50,167 bases of DNA from Acidobacteria bacterium RBG_13_68_16 (GCA_001766905.1 MEKI01000033.1:17113-67279); one strand, 5' to 3'; shown: positions 23,778 to 33,593, numbered from the stretch's first letter. Notes: generated by a model not told the origin, from the letters alone. Made by a program: numbers and translations.

Positions 23778-25250
23778 ATGCAGATTCAGCGCTCGACCGC
23801 CGGGGTCCTGGCCCTCGGCGTCGCCGTTTCGGCGGTTCTCGGATGCTCGAACGGCGTGACGACGGATGCGCCGAAAAAGGTACCGATTACGACATCGTCC
23901 AAGAAGGCCCTGAAGGAGTACCTCAAGGGCCGCGACCTGTTGGAGAAGCTCCGAGGAACGGATGCCCGCGAGCACTTCGCCGAGGCGGCGCGCCTCGATC
24001 CGAGCTTCGCCCTCGCCTCCGTGGGCCTCGCCAACACCGCCCCGACCGCCGCCAATTTCTTCGACGCGGTGCGCCGCGCCACGGAGCAGGTCGGCCAAGC
24101 AAGTACCGGTGAGGGGCACATCATCCGCGCCCTCGAGGCCGGGGTGAACGGTCGCCCGGACGAACAGCTCCAGCACCTCACCGCTCTCGTGCAGGCATAC
24201 CCGGACGACGAGCGTGCGCGCAACTTACTCGGCCTCTTCTACTTCGGCCGGCAGGAGTGGCCCCAGGCGGCCGCCGAGTTCCGCCGGTCGACGGAGATCA
24301 ACGCCAAGTTCTCGGCGCCGTACAACCAGCTCGGCTACGCCTTGCGCTCCATGAACGACTACGAGGGCGCCGAAAGGGCGTTCACCACGTACATTCAGCT
24401 GATCCCCGACGAGCCCAACCCGTACGACTCTTACGCTGAGCTCCTGATGAAAATGGGCCGCTTTCGGGAATCGATCGTCCAGTACGAGAAGGCGCTCTCG
24501 ATCAACCCCAACTTCGCCAACTCGTACATCGGCATCGGCAACGACCTCATCTTCCTGGGGGAGCCGGTTAAGGCACGCAACAGCTTCACCAAGCTCGCCT
24601 TCATCGCCCGCAACGACGGCGAGAAGCGAACGGCCTACACCTGGACGGCGATCTCGTACCTGCATGAGGACGATCCCGCGAAGGCGCTTGACGAGGTGAA
24701 CCGCCAGTATGAGGTCGCGAAGGGGGGCAACGACCAGTTCGCGATGGCAGGGGACCTCGGTTTTGAGGCCGAGATCCTTCTCGCGGCCGGCCGCACCGAC
24801 GAGGCGATGGAGAAGTTCACCCAGTCGATGCAGATGGCACAGACCGCCATCGTCACTGCCGACGTCAAGGAGGCCGCGCGCCGAAACTACCTGTTCAACG
24901 TGGCGCGGGTCGAGCTCCAACGGAACGATGTCGCCGCTGCAGCCGCGACCGCTGATGGGTTCCGCCAACAAGTGGAAACCCGCAAGATCCCGTTCGAGGT
25001 CCGCCGCACCCATGAGCTGCAGGGGCTGATCGCCCTCGCGAAGGACGATTTCCCGACGGCCGTGCGCGAACTCGAGCAGGCCGGCAGGCAGGATCCCCGC
25101 GTCCTGTTCAACCTTTCGAAGGCCTACGCCGGGGCGGGCGACACCAGCAGCGCAAAAACGACGCTGGAGCGGGCAGCCAACTTCAACGGCTTCAGCGGAA
25201 CGTACGCCTTCGTCCGCAACAAGGCACTGGCAATGCTCAAGGGCTCTTGA
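23778..25250 (+). CDS. TPR-repeat lipoprotein
   Basis: A 490-residue protein. The signal VLALGVAVSAVLGCS has a plausible lipobox (VLGC), so it is probably a lipid-anchored periplasmic protein. Tetratricopeptide repeats fill the rest: clear ones are around ARNLLGLFYFGRQEWPQAAAEF, YNQLGYALRSMNDYEGAERAF, DSYAELLMKMGRFRESIVQYEKALSINPN and the C-terminal LFNLSKAYAGAGDTSSAKTTLERA. These scaffold protein-protein contacts. The ATG at 23778 has AAGGGAGGGATTCG before it. A longer open frame runs back through the repeat array but has no ribosome site. Relatives often occur near protein kinases; none is seen here. Confidence 0.85.
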   Translation: MQIQRSTAGVLALGVAVSAVLGCSNGVTTDAPKKVPITTSSKKALKEYLKGRDLLEKLRGTDAREHFAEAARLDPSFALASVGLANTAPTAANFFDAVRRATEQVGQASTGEGHIIRALEAGVNGRPDEQLQHLTALVQAYPDDERARNLLGLFYFGRQEWPQAAAEFRRSTEINAKFSAPYNQLGYALRSMNDYEGAERAFTTYIQLIPDEPNPYDSYAELLMKMGRFRESIVQYEKALSINPNFANSYIGIGNDLIFLGEPVKARNSFTKLAFIARNDGEKRTAYTWTAISYLHEDDPAKALDEVNRQYEVAKGGNDQFAMAGDLGFEAEILLAAGRTDEAMEKFTQSMQMAQTAIVTADVKEAARRNYLFNVARVELQRNDVAAAAATADGFRQQVETRKIPFEVRRTHELQGLIALAKDDFPTAVRELEQAGRQDPRVLFNLSKAYAGAGDTSSAKTTLERAANFNGFSGTYAFVRNKALAMLKGS

Positions 25251-25346
25251 GCCGGTTTCCGCCCGCGTCGGCCGTTGACGGTGGTCCCGGCCATGCGGGC
25301 CACGTACCCCGCGTGTCTGGAGGCCGACCGCCGGGTTTGTCGACGC

Positions 25347-26999
25347 TCAGCGGTGCGAGAGGTCGGCCGTCGACAGGAAACGGGGCGGCTTGCGGACCTT
25401 CGTCGCCTGCTCGAAGGCAAACGCGAGGCGGATCAGGCTCGCCTCCCCCAAAGCCTTCCCGATGAACGTGATGCCGACCGGCAACCCGAAGGCATACCCG
25501 GCCGGTACCGTCATGCTCGGGTAGCCCGAAACGGCCGCGGGGGTCGAGCTAGCCCCGAGGAAGTGGTCGCCGTTGACCAGGTCCGTGACCCACGGGGGGC
25601 TCCCGGTCGGCGCGACAACGGCATCCAGCCGGTCCCTCTGGAACACCACATCCAGCCCCTTCTCTCGCGAGAGCTTGCGGCACTTCTCGAGCGCCTTGAG
25701 ATACGCCTTGTCGGTCAGCGGGCCCTTTTTCTGCGCCTTCTCCATGATGTCCTGCCCGAAGTACGGCATTTCCTCGTGCCGCTTTTCCTCGTTGAACGCG
25801 ATAAGGTCCGCGACCGTTCGAGCCGGTGCGCCTCCTGCCCACTCCGCAAGGTACGCGTTGAGGTCCGACTTGAACTCGTAGAGCAGGACCTCGAACTCGG
25901 CATCGTCGTACTCCCCGAGGTGGGGTATGTTCGCCGGATCCACGATGACCGCACCCAGCCGCGCCATCTCCTTGATCGCCGATTCCAGAAGCGCGTCCGC
26001 ATCGGGGCTGTAGCCGAAAAGCTTCTCGCGTGCGACCCCGATCCGCGTACCTGCAAGACCCTTCGGGTCGAGGCTGAGCGTGTAGTCAACGACCTTGCCG
26101 CGCCCCGCCTCCCGCCCATCTGCTCCCGCAAGCACGCCGAGAAGCGCTGCAGCGTCGGCAACCGTGCGTGCCATAGGGCCAGCGGTGTCCTGGCTGTGAG
26201 CAATGGGCACGATGCCCGAGCCGCTCACGAGACCCAGGGTGGGCTTGATCCCGACCAGTGAGCAGGCGTGCGATGGGCAAACAATCGACCCGTCGGTCTC
26301 GGTCCCCACACCCACCGCCGCAAGGTTGGCGGCGATTGCCGCGCCGGTGCCCGAGGACGACCCGCAGGGGTTGCGGTCGAGCGCGTACGGGTTCTTGCAC
26401 TGGCCGCCCCTGCCGCTCCAGCCGCTCGACGATTTCGAGGACCGAAAGTTGGCCCACTCGGAGAGGTTGGTCTTGCCGAGGATAACCGCCCCCGCTCTCC
26501 GGAGCTGCTCGACCACGAAGGAGTCGCGCGGCGCCTTGGCTCCGACCAGCGCGAGTGACCCGGCGGTCGTCATCATCCTGTCTTTGGTGGCGATGTTGTC
26601 CTTGATCACTACGGGGATGCCGTGCAGGGGTCCGCGTTTTCGGCCGGCCTTTCGCTCCGCGTCGAGCACTTCCGCGATCGCCAGGGCGTCAGGGTTGACC
26701 TCGATCACCGAGGTAAGCGTAGGTCCGGCGCGGTCAACGGAATCGATGCGCGCGAGGTACGCCTCGGCCAGCGAGCGCGCCGTGTGCCTGCCCGATTGCA
26801 TTGCCGCCTGAAGCTCGGCGATCGTAGCCTCCTCCAGCTCGAACGGGGGGACGGTACTCGAGGCTTCGGGCGACGGCGCGCCTGCCGCTCGGCCCCGGAC
26901 TCCGGCCGCCAACGCCACGCCGGTCGCCATGCCACACGCCACAAGCTGGCGTCTGGTCATCCCTCGCGCCATTTCCAGAACGGTGGTGTCCTCTGCCAT
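25347..26999 (-). CDS. Tat-exported amidase (amidase-signature family)
   Basis: A 550-residue amidase-signature enzyme. The triad is Lys133 (VIKDN), cis-Ser214 (GSSSG) and nucleophile Ser238 (TDGSIV), spaced 81 and 24 residues apart as in peptide amidases. MTRRQLVACGMATGVALAAG is a Tat-like leader with RR. It hydrolyses a C-terminal amide or similar bond outside the cytoplasm. Relatives annotated as peptide amidase or Glu-tRNA amidase-like are close; as a lone subunit with a leader it is not GatA. GGAGGCAACCG precedes the ATG at 26999. A second Tat amidase is encoded at 46690. Confidence 0.92.
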   Translation of the reverse strand: MAEDTTVLEMARGMTRRQLVACGMATGVALAAGVRGRAAGAPSPEASSTVPPFELEEATIAELQAAMQSGRHTARSLAEAYLARIDSVDRAGPTLTSVIEVNPDALAIAEVLDAERKAGRKRGPLHGIPVVIKDNIATKDRMMTTAGSLALVGAKAPRDSFVVEQLRRAGAVILGKTNLSEWANFRSSKSSSGWSGRGGQCKNPYALDRNPCGSSSGTGAAIAANLAAVGVGTETDGSIVCPSHACSLVGIKPTLGLVSGSGIVPIAHSQDTAGPMARTVADAAALLGVLAGADGREAGRGKVVDYTLSLDPKGLAGTRIGVAREKLFGYSPDADALLESAIKEMARLGAVIVDPANIPHLGEYDDAEFEVLLYEFKSDLNAYLAEWAGGAPARTVADLIAFNEEKRHEEMPYFGQDIMEKAQKKGPLTDKAYLKALEKCRKLSREKGLDVVFQRDRLDAVVAPTGSPPWVTDLVNGDHFLGASSTPAAVSGYPSMTVPAGYAFGLPVGITFIGKALGEASLIRLAFAFEQATKVRKPPRFLSTADLSHR

Positions 27000-27060
27000 C
27001 GGTTGCCTCCGTGGCACAGTCTACCCCGCGAAGGCACCAAGGGCCGCGACACAAACGCCT

Positions 27061-28152
27061 TCAATGCGTCGCAAACGGGTAGTTGATGTACTCCAGCGAC
27101 CAGGGCTGGGGAACGGACAGGACTTCGGCGTAGCGTCGTGCGGGATCGAAAAAGAGCGAGCCCAGGGTCCCCGTCTTCCAGCTGAAGTCCACCGCAAACG
27201 GCGAGATGCCACGATCGGGCCCGAACGGGCCACTCAACCGGTTACCCTCGTGATAGCGCGGAAGCGCCACGCGCACCCGCGAGTCCTCGTAGGGTACGAC
27301 CCCGTCCAGGAGATGTCCTTTCCCAACAAGCTCGCCGCGGCGGAGCGCAAGCCAGAGCTTTGCTGTCGTTGACTCCAACCGGTACGGGACCGGCCCTACG
27401 GAGCCGAGAGGAGGCTCGGCCACCGCCTCGCCGTCGCGTGCTGGTCGCAGCACCAGGCCATCGCGCGAGAAGCGTGCGGCGCCTTCGGGCGAAACCACCA
27501 CCCGTGACCCTTCTCCGAGGGCGCCGTAGATTCCGTGTCCCTTGGCCTCCACAAACACTGCAGCGTGGGTCCCGGTCCTGCTCGGCCGCCCCTCGTCGTC
27601 CACGAGCAGGATCGGGCCCCGGAGGTGCTCCCGCTCGCCGCCGAATCCGGCACCGGGCTTCTCATAAGCGCCACCACGGTAGTGGGCCTGTGTGAAGAGC
27701 AGCACGACGTCGTCGCTCGCCTTGCTGACGACCACCTGAAGGTTCTCGCCGTCGCCCTCGTGAGTGAGGTGGAGCGGAAGGTCGATGGGTTCCCAGTCAC
27801 GCGGATGAAAGATGTGGAACGTCAGGAAGTGGTGAGTTGCCGTTTCAACGTGGGCATAGTAGAGGGTGGGCAGGAGCTCGTAGTTCGGGAGGTTTTGCCA
27901 GTTGTCATCACCGTTGAGGTTGCCGTCGAAGTCCACGGGCGCCGGCAGATCCTGCCGGCCCCCTGTCGGGTGAGTCTCCTGAAGAACCCAAGGCGCATAG
28001 TGCCGGGCAAGCCCCAGGGCGCCGTCCACTACCGGCGGCGGGCAGACTCGACGCGGCTTCCTATGTGATTGCGCCGCCCCGGTCCCGCACGCCACGCATA
28101 GTGCGGCGAGAACCGGCGCGACGGTCATCCGAACGCTGTGCACGTGGACCAT
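27061..28152 (-). CDS. Exported hypothetical protein (Vps62-like segment)
   Basis: A 363-residue protein with an N-terminal hydrophobic segment (VAPVLAALCVACG), probably exported. The conserved-looking stretch RHYAPWVLQETHP to DDNWQNLPNYELLPTLYYAHVE and HHFLTFHIFHPRDW recalls the Vps62-like/DUF946 family of beta-rich proteins seen in fungi and bacteria. LTHEGDGENLQVVVSK supports this. No catalytic motif is seen. The start is uncertain: the ATG at 28152 or the one at 28128, neither with a strong ribosome site. It follows the AlkD-like gene on the same strand. Confidence 0.65.
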   Translation of the reverse strand: MVHVHSVRMTVAPVLAALCVACGTGAAQSHRKPRRVCPPPVVDGALGLARHYAPWVLQETHPTGGRQDLPAPVDFDGNLNGDDNWQNLPNYELLPTLYYAHVETATHHFLTFHIFHPRDWEPIDLPLHLTHEGDGENLQVVVSKASDDVVLLFTQAHYRGGAYEKPGAGFGGEREHLRGPILLVDDEGRPSRTGTHAAVFVEAKGHGIYGALGEGSRVVVSPEGAARFSRDGLVLRPARDGEAVAEPPLGSVGPVPYRLESTTAKLWLALRRGELVGKGHLLDGVVPYEDSRVRVALPRYHEGNRLSGPFGPDRGISPFAVDFSWKTGTLGSLFFDPARRYAEVLSVPQPWSLEYINYPFATH

Positions 28153-28257
28153 CGAAGACGAGAACGCCGGGATGAGGTCAAACGCTTCCCTTATCTATCA
28201 CGTTTCCGAGCGGTTCTTCGACTGAGGCTCCCGGAGGATCCTGCGTTTCGACGGCCC

Positions 28258-29049
28258 TCAGGAACCGACCGGCGTCATTCGACTGATCACGTGCGAAGGG
28301 CGCCGTGGCGAGCCGGTCGCCCCGGCACGAGCCGCGAGCAGTGCCTCCCGCCGCTTCGGGGGGAGGTAACGGACCGCTTCGCGCACGGTTACGCCCGAGG
28401 CGCGGCGGATTCGGGGCGCCAGCCACGCGTCCACGAGCTTCGGCCGCTTCTTGGCGACCTCCCGCAGGACCCAGCCGATCGCCTTTCGAATAAAGAACTC
28501 CCTCTCCTCGAGCATGCCGTCTGCGTACCGCGAGAAACGCCCGAAGTCCCCTGCGCCGCGACGCAGGGGCAGGAGCAGGGCCAGCATCGCCGCGCGGCGC
28601 ACCCAGAAGTCGCTGTCCGCCGCCCACCGGTCCAGCACCGTACCGAGATCCGGGAAACGCACAACCAGCGGCCCGGCGACCTGGATGGCGAGGAAGTCCA
28701 CGAACGCCCAGGTTTGCGAGTCGCGGATGAGGCGCTCGATCAGCCTGTGGTCTCTGGCAAGCAGCACGGCGCACCGCGCCTTTAGCAACTCGACGGCCAG
28801 GGCGCGGAGCTCGAAGATCCCACGCGGCCAGAGGTCGTCGACCAGTGCCAGCAGGCCCGCGCGATTCAGTGGGGCCAGCTCCCTTATCACACCCCTCGCC
28901 GCTTCCCGAACCGTCCTGGTGTCGGCACCGACGAAGGTCAGCTCGCTCTTGAGGTAGCGCTTGGCGCCTTCGGCGCGCTTGGGATCGCCCCGACGCCTAA
29001 GCTCCGCCTCGATCCTGGGCACGAGCGAGACGTCGTTGGGGCTGGTCAC
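28258..29049 (-). CDS. AlkD-like DNA alkylation repair protein
   Basis: A 263-residue all-helical HEAT-repeat protein. KRYLKSELTFVGADTRTVREAAR and DSDFWVRRAAMLALLLPLR, then EREFFIRKAIGWVLREVAKK, are signatures of the DNA alkylation repair (AlkC/AlkD) family, which removes bulky or cationic alkylated purines without base flipping. It starts at a GTG (29049). The protein is slightly longer than typical AlkD. It complements the Ada protein in the window but is not adjacent to it. Confidence 0.9.
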   Translation of the reverse strand: MTSPNDVSLVPRIEAELRRRGDPKRAEGAKRYLKSELTFVGADTRTVREAARGVIRELAPLNRAGLLALVDDLWPRGIFELRALAVELLKARCAVLLARDHRLIERLIRDSQTWAFVDFLAIQVAGPLVVRFPDLGTVLDRWAADSDFWVRRAAMLALLLPLRRGAGDFGRFSRYADGMLEEREFFIRKAIGWVLREVAKKRPKLVDAWLAPRIRRASGVTVREAVRYLPPKRREALLAARAGATGSPRRPSHVISRMTPVGS

Positions 29050-29201
29050 GCGGGAAGTCTAGCAATCGCTCCGCGAAGCCAAAATCCCTCGGTTTCGCAC
29101 CCCGTGAACGGGGAGAGCGCGCTCGCGAGATGAGCCGGCACCGCCCGCACCGACACTCCCCGTTGGAGTGAGCCAATCCGCTCTCAAGCAAGCAGATACG
29201 G

Positions 29202-29210
29202 TGCTAAACT
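29202..29210 (+). promoter_or_regulatory. Extended -10 promoter of the Phc-like module
   Basis: TGCTAAACT, 31 bases before the ATG at 29242. The predicted leader of about 25 bases contains GGCGAGAGAG. It is the likely main promoter for the three-gene block that follows. Confidence 0.45.
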
Positions 29211-29241
29211 GGATTGGCGGAACAAGGCGAGAGAGCGCGCG

Positions 29242-31986
29242 ATGCCTTCCGGAGAGTCCGGCGCGGCCGTCAGCGGCGAAGGGCCTGTCCACGGCGGTGT
29301 AACCGCCGCCGTCGGGGAGGTGGGTGCTCAGCAGCCCTCGCTGGCGGGCGATGACTTGGCCGAGCTCGAATCGGAGTCCGAAGGCGCGTTCGCACCTTCG
29401 GTCCTGCCTCGCGGCCGCGTACGTATCAACCTGACACTCTTCCATGAGGAGCTGCGCCGGACCAACCTTCCCCTGCTCTTCTGGACGGTTGGGGTGTTCA
29501 ACGTCGCCTACCTCGCCTGGGGCTTCTTTGACTACGTCCTCGTTCCCAACCACTGGCGGTACTTTCTCACGCTCCGGGTGATCGGGACCGCCGCCAACGC
29601 CCTCACCGTTCTTTTGGTGTCCCGGCCCGGGCTACGGCGCTACACGTGGGAGGCTTTTTGGATTGTCGCCTTCGTCTTCGGCGCCTGCATTGCGCCGATG
29701 CTCCCGCTGGTGGCAGCCGGGAGCTTCTTTGCATACGTTATGGGGTTCTCGATCATCATCTTCGGAGCCGGGTTGTTGCCGTTCTGGCCCCCCAGGTGGG
29801 CCATCTCCAGCGTCGCCGCGATCATCGCAAGCGGTCTCCTGGGGTTTCTCATCTGGCCTTCCAGCATCTCGTCCGGTGACCTCCTCGGCAGCGTGTTCTT
29901 CGTCGCGACGGCCACTGGCCTCTCCATCGCGACGGCCTCGTTCAAGTACGACCTCGCGCGGCGGGACTACTCGACTCGCTCCGAGCTGTCCGCCGTCGCG
30001 CGCCGCGAGGCCAACGCCCGGCACAGGTTGGCTCGCGCGACGACGGAACTCCAGGACGCGCTCGAACGGCTCAAGGAGTTGGACCGTCTCAAGAGCCAGT
30101 TCTTCGCGAACGTCTCCCACGAGCTGCGGACCCCGCTCACGCTGATCCTGGCGCCGATCGAGGAAATGGCCGAGTCCACTGCCGACCGCAAACAGCTTCA
30201 GTACCTCCGGGTGGTCCGCAGGAACGCCCACCGGCTGCTACGCCTGATCGACGATCTGCTCGACCTCTCGCGGCTCGACGCCGGCGGGCTGAGGCTTAAC
30301 CTGGCGGAGGTCGACCTCCGCGCCATTGCCGCGACCGTGCATGAGAACAGCATGCCGGCAGCCATGACGAAGGGCATCGCGTTCAACTTTATTGCACAGC
30401 CCGCGAGTAGGAAGATCTTCGGCGACGCGCACCGCCTCGAGATCGTGATCACCAACTTGATCGGAAACGCCCTCAAGTTCACACCGTCGGGCGGTCGCGT
30501 CGAACTGCGCGTCGAGGATCTCCCCACCGGAGTGAGCCTGCAGGTCAGCGACACGGGACGCGGGATTCCCCCCAACGCGCTCCCCCACGTGTTCGAGAGG
30601 TTCTACCAGGCCTCCGCGGCCGAGCAGAGGCGAGAAGGTGGCGTCGGTATCGGTCTTGCCCTCGCCAAGGAGCTGGTCGAGCTTCATGGTGGCTCCATGA
30701 CTGCGGCGAGCCGGTTCGGCGAGGGCAGCTCTTTCTCGTTCTTCATCCCCTTCGGGAGGGATCACATTCGCCCCGAGGTCATCGAGAGACGCAGGGAGTT
30801 CACGCCCCGGGAGGACCTCCGGCGTCGGACTGAGGACACCACATCGGGTGAAAAGACTGCCGGCACGACGGCGGTTCCCGCGCAGGAGCAACCTGAAGCG
30901 GCGCCTCCTGAGCCTGTCCTCTTCGGCGGGTCTCGGCGCGCCAAGATTGTCCTGGCAGAGGACCACGGCGACGTGCGCGAGTTCATCAGGGGGCTGCTGG
31001 AACCCGAGTTCGACCTCGCGACCGCAACCGACGGCGATGAGGCTTGGGAGCTGGTGTGCCGGGAGATGCCCGACCTCGTGATCTCCGACGTCATGATGCC
31101 CGGGCGCACCGGCACGGAGCTCTGCCGCGACATCAAGGCCGAGCCGGCTCTGAAGAACATCCCCGTGCTGCTCCTCACCGCACGCGTGGGCTCGGAAGCT
31201 ACGCTCGAGGGCTTCGCGCACGGCGCGGACGACTTTGTCGCCAAGCCGTTTCATCCCCGCGTGCTGCTCGCACGCGTGCGCGCCCAGCTCAAGCTGCGCG
31301 CCCTCGGCCTGCAGCTCGCCGAACGCGAGAAGCTTGCGGTGGTCGGCATGCTCGCCGCCGGCATCTTGCACGAGGTGCGCAACCCGGTGAACGCGATCCT
31401 GAACGCGGCGCGTGTCCTGGCCACGGGCAAGGCCGAGGCCCAGATGACGGAGAGGCTCATCGGCGTCATCAGCGACGGTGCCCAGCGCATCCACGGCATC
31501 ACCACCGCGCTCGAGACGCATGCCCGTCCAGCCGAGTTGGGAGGGCTCACACCCTTCGACGTGCGCGAGGGTCTCGACGCGACGCTGCGGCTGATCGAGC
31601 ACCGCATGAAGGACGTGACCGTTCACCGCATGTACGAAACCGATGCCAGCGCGGCGGCACCCCCTGGGCCTATCAACCAGGTTTTTCTCAACATCTTCGA
31701 CAATGCGCTGCGCGCCGGAGCCAGAAACCTCTTTCTGCACGTGGCGGAGCAGGGCCAGCGACTCACTGTCCGGATGGGAAACGATGGCCCCGCGGTTCCG
31801 CCCGGGATCGCACAACGAATCTTCGACCCGTTCTTTACGACGCGCGAGGCCGGCTCCGGTGTTGGTCTCGGGCTTTACCTTTCCCGTAGAATAGTCGAGG
31901 CGCATCACGGGGCACTGTGGGTGGAGGACCGACCGGGAGGCGGGGCCGAATTCGTGGTTGAGCTTCCGGTGGCCGTTGGCAAATGA
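29242..31986 (+). CDS. Six-TM hybrid sensor kinase: kinase-receiver-kinase
   Basis: A 914-residue membrane kinase. Residues 1-60 are a low-complexity tail. Six transmembrane helices span about 76-98, 108-127, 138-158, 162-180, 187-205 and 214-232. A short coiled coil then leads to the first kinase: His293 in VSHELRTP, N-box NLIGNALKF, G-boxes DTGRGIP and GVGIGLAL. A receiver follows, with phospho-Asp616 in VISDVMMPG. A second kinase core has His710 in LHEVRNPVNAIL and NIFDNALRAG, DPFFTTRE and GVGLGLYLS. The six-TM, no-periplasmic-domain design fits hydrophobic ligands, as in CqsS/LqsS/PhcS. It heads a three-gene block with a PhcB-like methyltransferase. The ligand is inferred. Confidence 0.92.
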   Translation: MPSGESGAAVSGEGPVHGGVTAAVGEVGAQQPSLAGDDLAELESESEGAFAPSVLPRGRVRINLTLFHEELRRTNLPLLFWTVGVFNVAYLAWGFFDYVLVPNHWRYFLTLRVIGTAANALTVLLVSRPGLRRYTWEAFWIVAFVFGACIAPMLPLVAAGSFFAYVMGFSIIIFGAGLLPFWPPRWAISSVAAIIASGLLGFLIWPSSISSGDLLGSVFFVATATGLSIATASFKYDLARRDYSTRSELSAVARREANARHRLARATTELQDALERLKELDRLKSQFFANVSHELRTPLTLILAPIEEMAESTADRKQLQYLRVVRRNAHRLLRLIDDLLDLSRLDAGGLRLNLAEVDLRAIAATVHENSMPAAMTKGIAFNFIAQPASRKIFGDAHRLEIVITNLIGNALKFTPSGGRVELRVEDLPTGVSLQVSDTGRGIPPNALPHVFERFYQASAAEQRREGGVGIGLALAKELVELHGGSMTAASRFGEGSSFSFFIPFGRDHIRPEVIERRREFTPREDLRRRTEDTTSGEKTAGTTAVPAQEQPEAAPPEPVLFGGSRRAKIVLAEDHGDVREFIRGLLEPEFDLATATDGDEAWELVCREMPDLVISDVMMPGRTGTELCRDIKAEPALKNIPVLLLTARVGSEATLEGFAHGADDFVAKPFHPRVLLARVRAQLKLRALGLQLAEREKLAVVGMLAAGILHEVRNPVNAILNAARVLATGKAEAQMTERLIGVISDGAQRIHGITTALETHARPAELGGLTPFDVREGLDATLRLIEHRMKDVTVHRMYETDASAAAPPGPINQVFLNIFDNALRAGARNLFLHVAEQGQRLTVRMGNDGPAVPPGIAQRIFDPFFTTREAGSGVGLGLYLSRRIVEAHHGALWVEDRPGGGAEFVVELPVAVGK

Positions 31987-32110
31987 AGGTGACGAACCAC
32001 AGGGCGCTGCACCGGGGCGGCGGGAGCGACTCGGCCGCTGGTGACGGCGGCCCAGGCGCCTGGGCGGACGCGTCACGCGGCTTAGCCGCTCGGCCGGGGG
32101 TGGGAGGCTG

Positions 32111-33586
32111 ATGCCGAAGTCCTATGAAGAGCTGATGGGGGCCCTCGGGCGGGCGGTCTTCTTCCGGCCGGAACGCCGCCGCGTGCGGGACCTCCTTTCG
32201 CGCGATGCTCAGCCTCAACTTCTGGTTGAGGGCAAAGAGTACCCGCTCTTCGACCTCTCAATGAACGGGGTCTCCCTCATCTCACGCGACGGAATCCAGC
32301 CGTGGCCGGTTGGAACAGAGCTCGAGCTCACGCTGCTCCTCTACAACGAGGAGGTCTACAAGGGGCGGGCGCGGGTAGCCCGTGTGGAGCCGGGCCCCAA
32401 GAAGGGCAGCCGGATCGGGTTCGGGCTGACAAGCGGCTTTCTCGACCTCCCTGCGATCCTGCGCCAGGATGAGGAAGGCCGCCTCGAAAAACAGCTCAAG
32501 TTCGGGCCCGAGTACTGGCGTACTCGGATTCCGAGGGGTTTCCAGGAGGCCGTTTCTCGCGCGGTGTACTTCTTGCAGTTCTACCACCAGAGCCTGGACA
32601 GGCACGAAGCACGCTACAAGGCTGGCGGTGGAGGCGGCAGTGAGGCGATTGCGGGCTTGCAGGAGCGTGCCCTCGTGGCCCTTCGGGAGCCGTGGGCAGA
32701 AATCCAGCGCGCCACTTCTCGGGCGGCGGTCGAGTGCCTGCAAGACCGCGAGGTCCTCGTTGCCGCCAAGGACCACACCGAAACGCTGGTTACGCCGATT
32801 CTGCTGCCCTGCCCACTGGTCCACCGTGCCTACACCAAACCTCTTGGCTACTCCGGCGACTACCAGGTGATGCTCTACTATTACAACAACGCTCTCGAGG
32901 GCGACTCGGTGTTCGCGCGAGTGTTCCACAAGCTTGCTGTCGAACACCCCCTTTCCGCTGGAGTACGCACCCGGAAGGATTTCGTGGTCCAGATGATGCA
33001 GAAAGAGTACGAGCGCTACCTGGGCGTGGACACGGACGATCCGGTCTTCCGGATCGCCAGCCTCGGGTGCGGCCCGGCCCGAGAGGTCTCCGACTTTATC
33101 GGCTGCCACAAGAGCTGGCGCGGCCAAGTCGCCTTCACGCTGATCGACCAGGAAGAGGAGGCGCTTTCCATCGCGTTCAATGAGAGCCAGCGCCAGGTTG
33201 TGGATACCGGGGCTAACGCGACGATCCAGTGTCTGAACCTGTCGTTCATCCAGGTGCTCCGGGATCCATCCCTGGTGCCGATCGAACACCCGCAGCACTT
33301 CATCTTTGTGACCGGGCTGTTCGACTATCTCCGCGAGTCTACGGCGCAGGTGCTGATCCGGGCCCTCTACGAGCAGCTGGCCCCCGGCGGGCTGCTGGCT
33401 GTCGGAAACGCAATGGGTCCTAACGAGCACTTTTGGTCTCCGGAGTTCATTCTGGACTGGACGATGCTGTACCGGACCCGTGAGGAGATGCTACGCCTGG
33501 CAGAGCTACTGCCTCAGACCGCGGAGCCGGACGTCGTGCTGGAGCCCGGAAAGGCGTACTACTTCCTCGTCGTGAGGAAGCACTAG
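32111..33586 (+). CDS. PilZ-SAM methyltransferase fusion (PhcB-like)
   Basis: A 491-residue fusion. Residues about 18-115 are a PilZ domain: an Arg cluster (RPERRRVR, 19-26) and FDLSMNG (47-53) match the RxxxR and DxSxxG motifs that bind cyclic di-GMP. Residues about 200-491 are a class I methyltransferase with motif I IASLGCGPARE (315-325), acidic Asp346 in FTLIDQE, and the special AYTKPLGYSGDY segment (240-251). That segment marks the PhcB family, which methylates 3-hydroxy fatty acids to make the quorum signal 3-OH PAME. GGGAGGCTG lies before the ATG. It lies between two kinase genes. Product and ligand are inferred; the methyltransferase fold and PilZ are visible. Confidence 0.85.
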   Translation: MPKSYEELMGALGRAVFFRPERRRVRDLLSRDAQPQLLVEGKEYPLFDLSMNGVSLISRDGIQPWPVGTELELTLLLYNEEVYKGRARVARVEPGPKKGSRIGFGLTSGFLDLPAILRQDEEGRLEKQLKFGPEYWRTRIPRGFQEAVSRAVYFLQFYHQSLDRHEARYKAGGGGGSEAIAGLQERALVALREPWAEIQRATSRAAVECLQDREVLVAAKDHTETLVTPILLPCPLVHRAYTKPLGYSGDYQVMLYYYNNALEGDSVFARVFHKLAVEHPLSAGVRTRKDFVVQMMQKEYERYLGVDTDDPVFRIASLGCGPAREVSDFIGCHKSWRGQVAFTLIDQEEEALSIAFNESQRQVVDTGANATIQCLNLSFIQVLRDPSLVPIEHPQHFIFVTGLFDYLRESTAQVLIRALYEQLAPGGLLAVGNAMGPNEHFWSPEFILDWTMLYRTREEMLRLAELLPQTAEPDVVLEPGKAYYFLVVRKH

Positions 33587-33593
33587 CGCCGGA

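Noticed and set aside
25347-26999. GatA subunit of the tRNA amidotransferase
   Set aside because: It has a Tat-like leader, and no gatB or gatC is adjacent.
30238-32076. 612-codon open frame on the minus strand
   Set aside because: Antisense shadow of the hybrid kinase, whose motifs are unambiguous.
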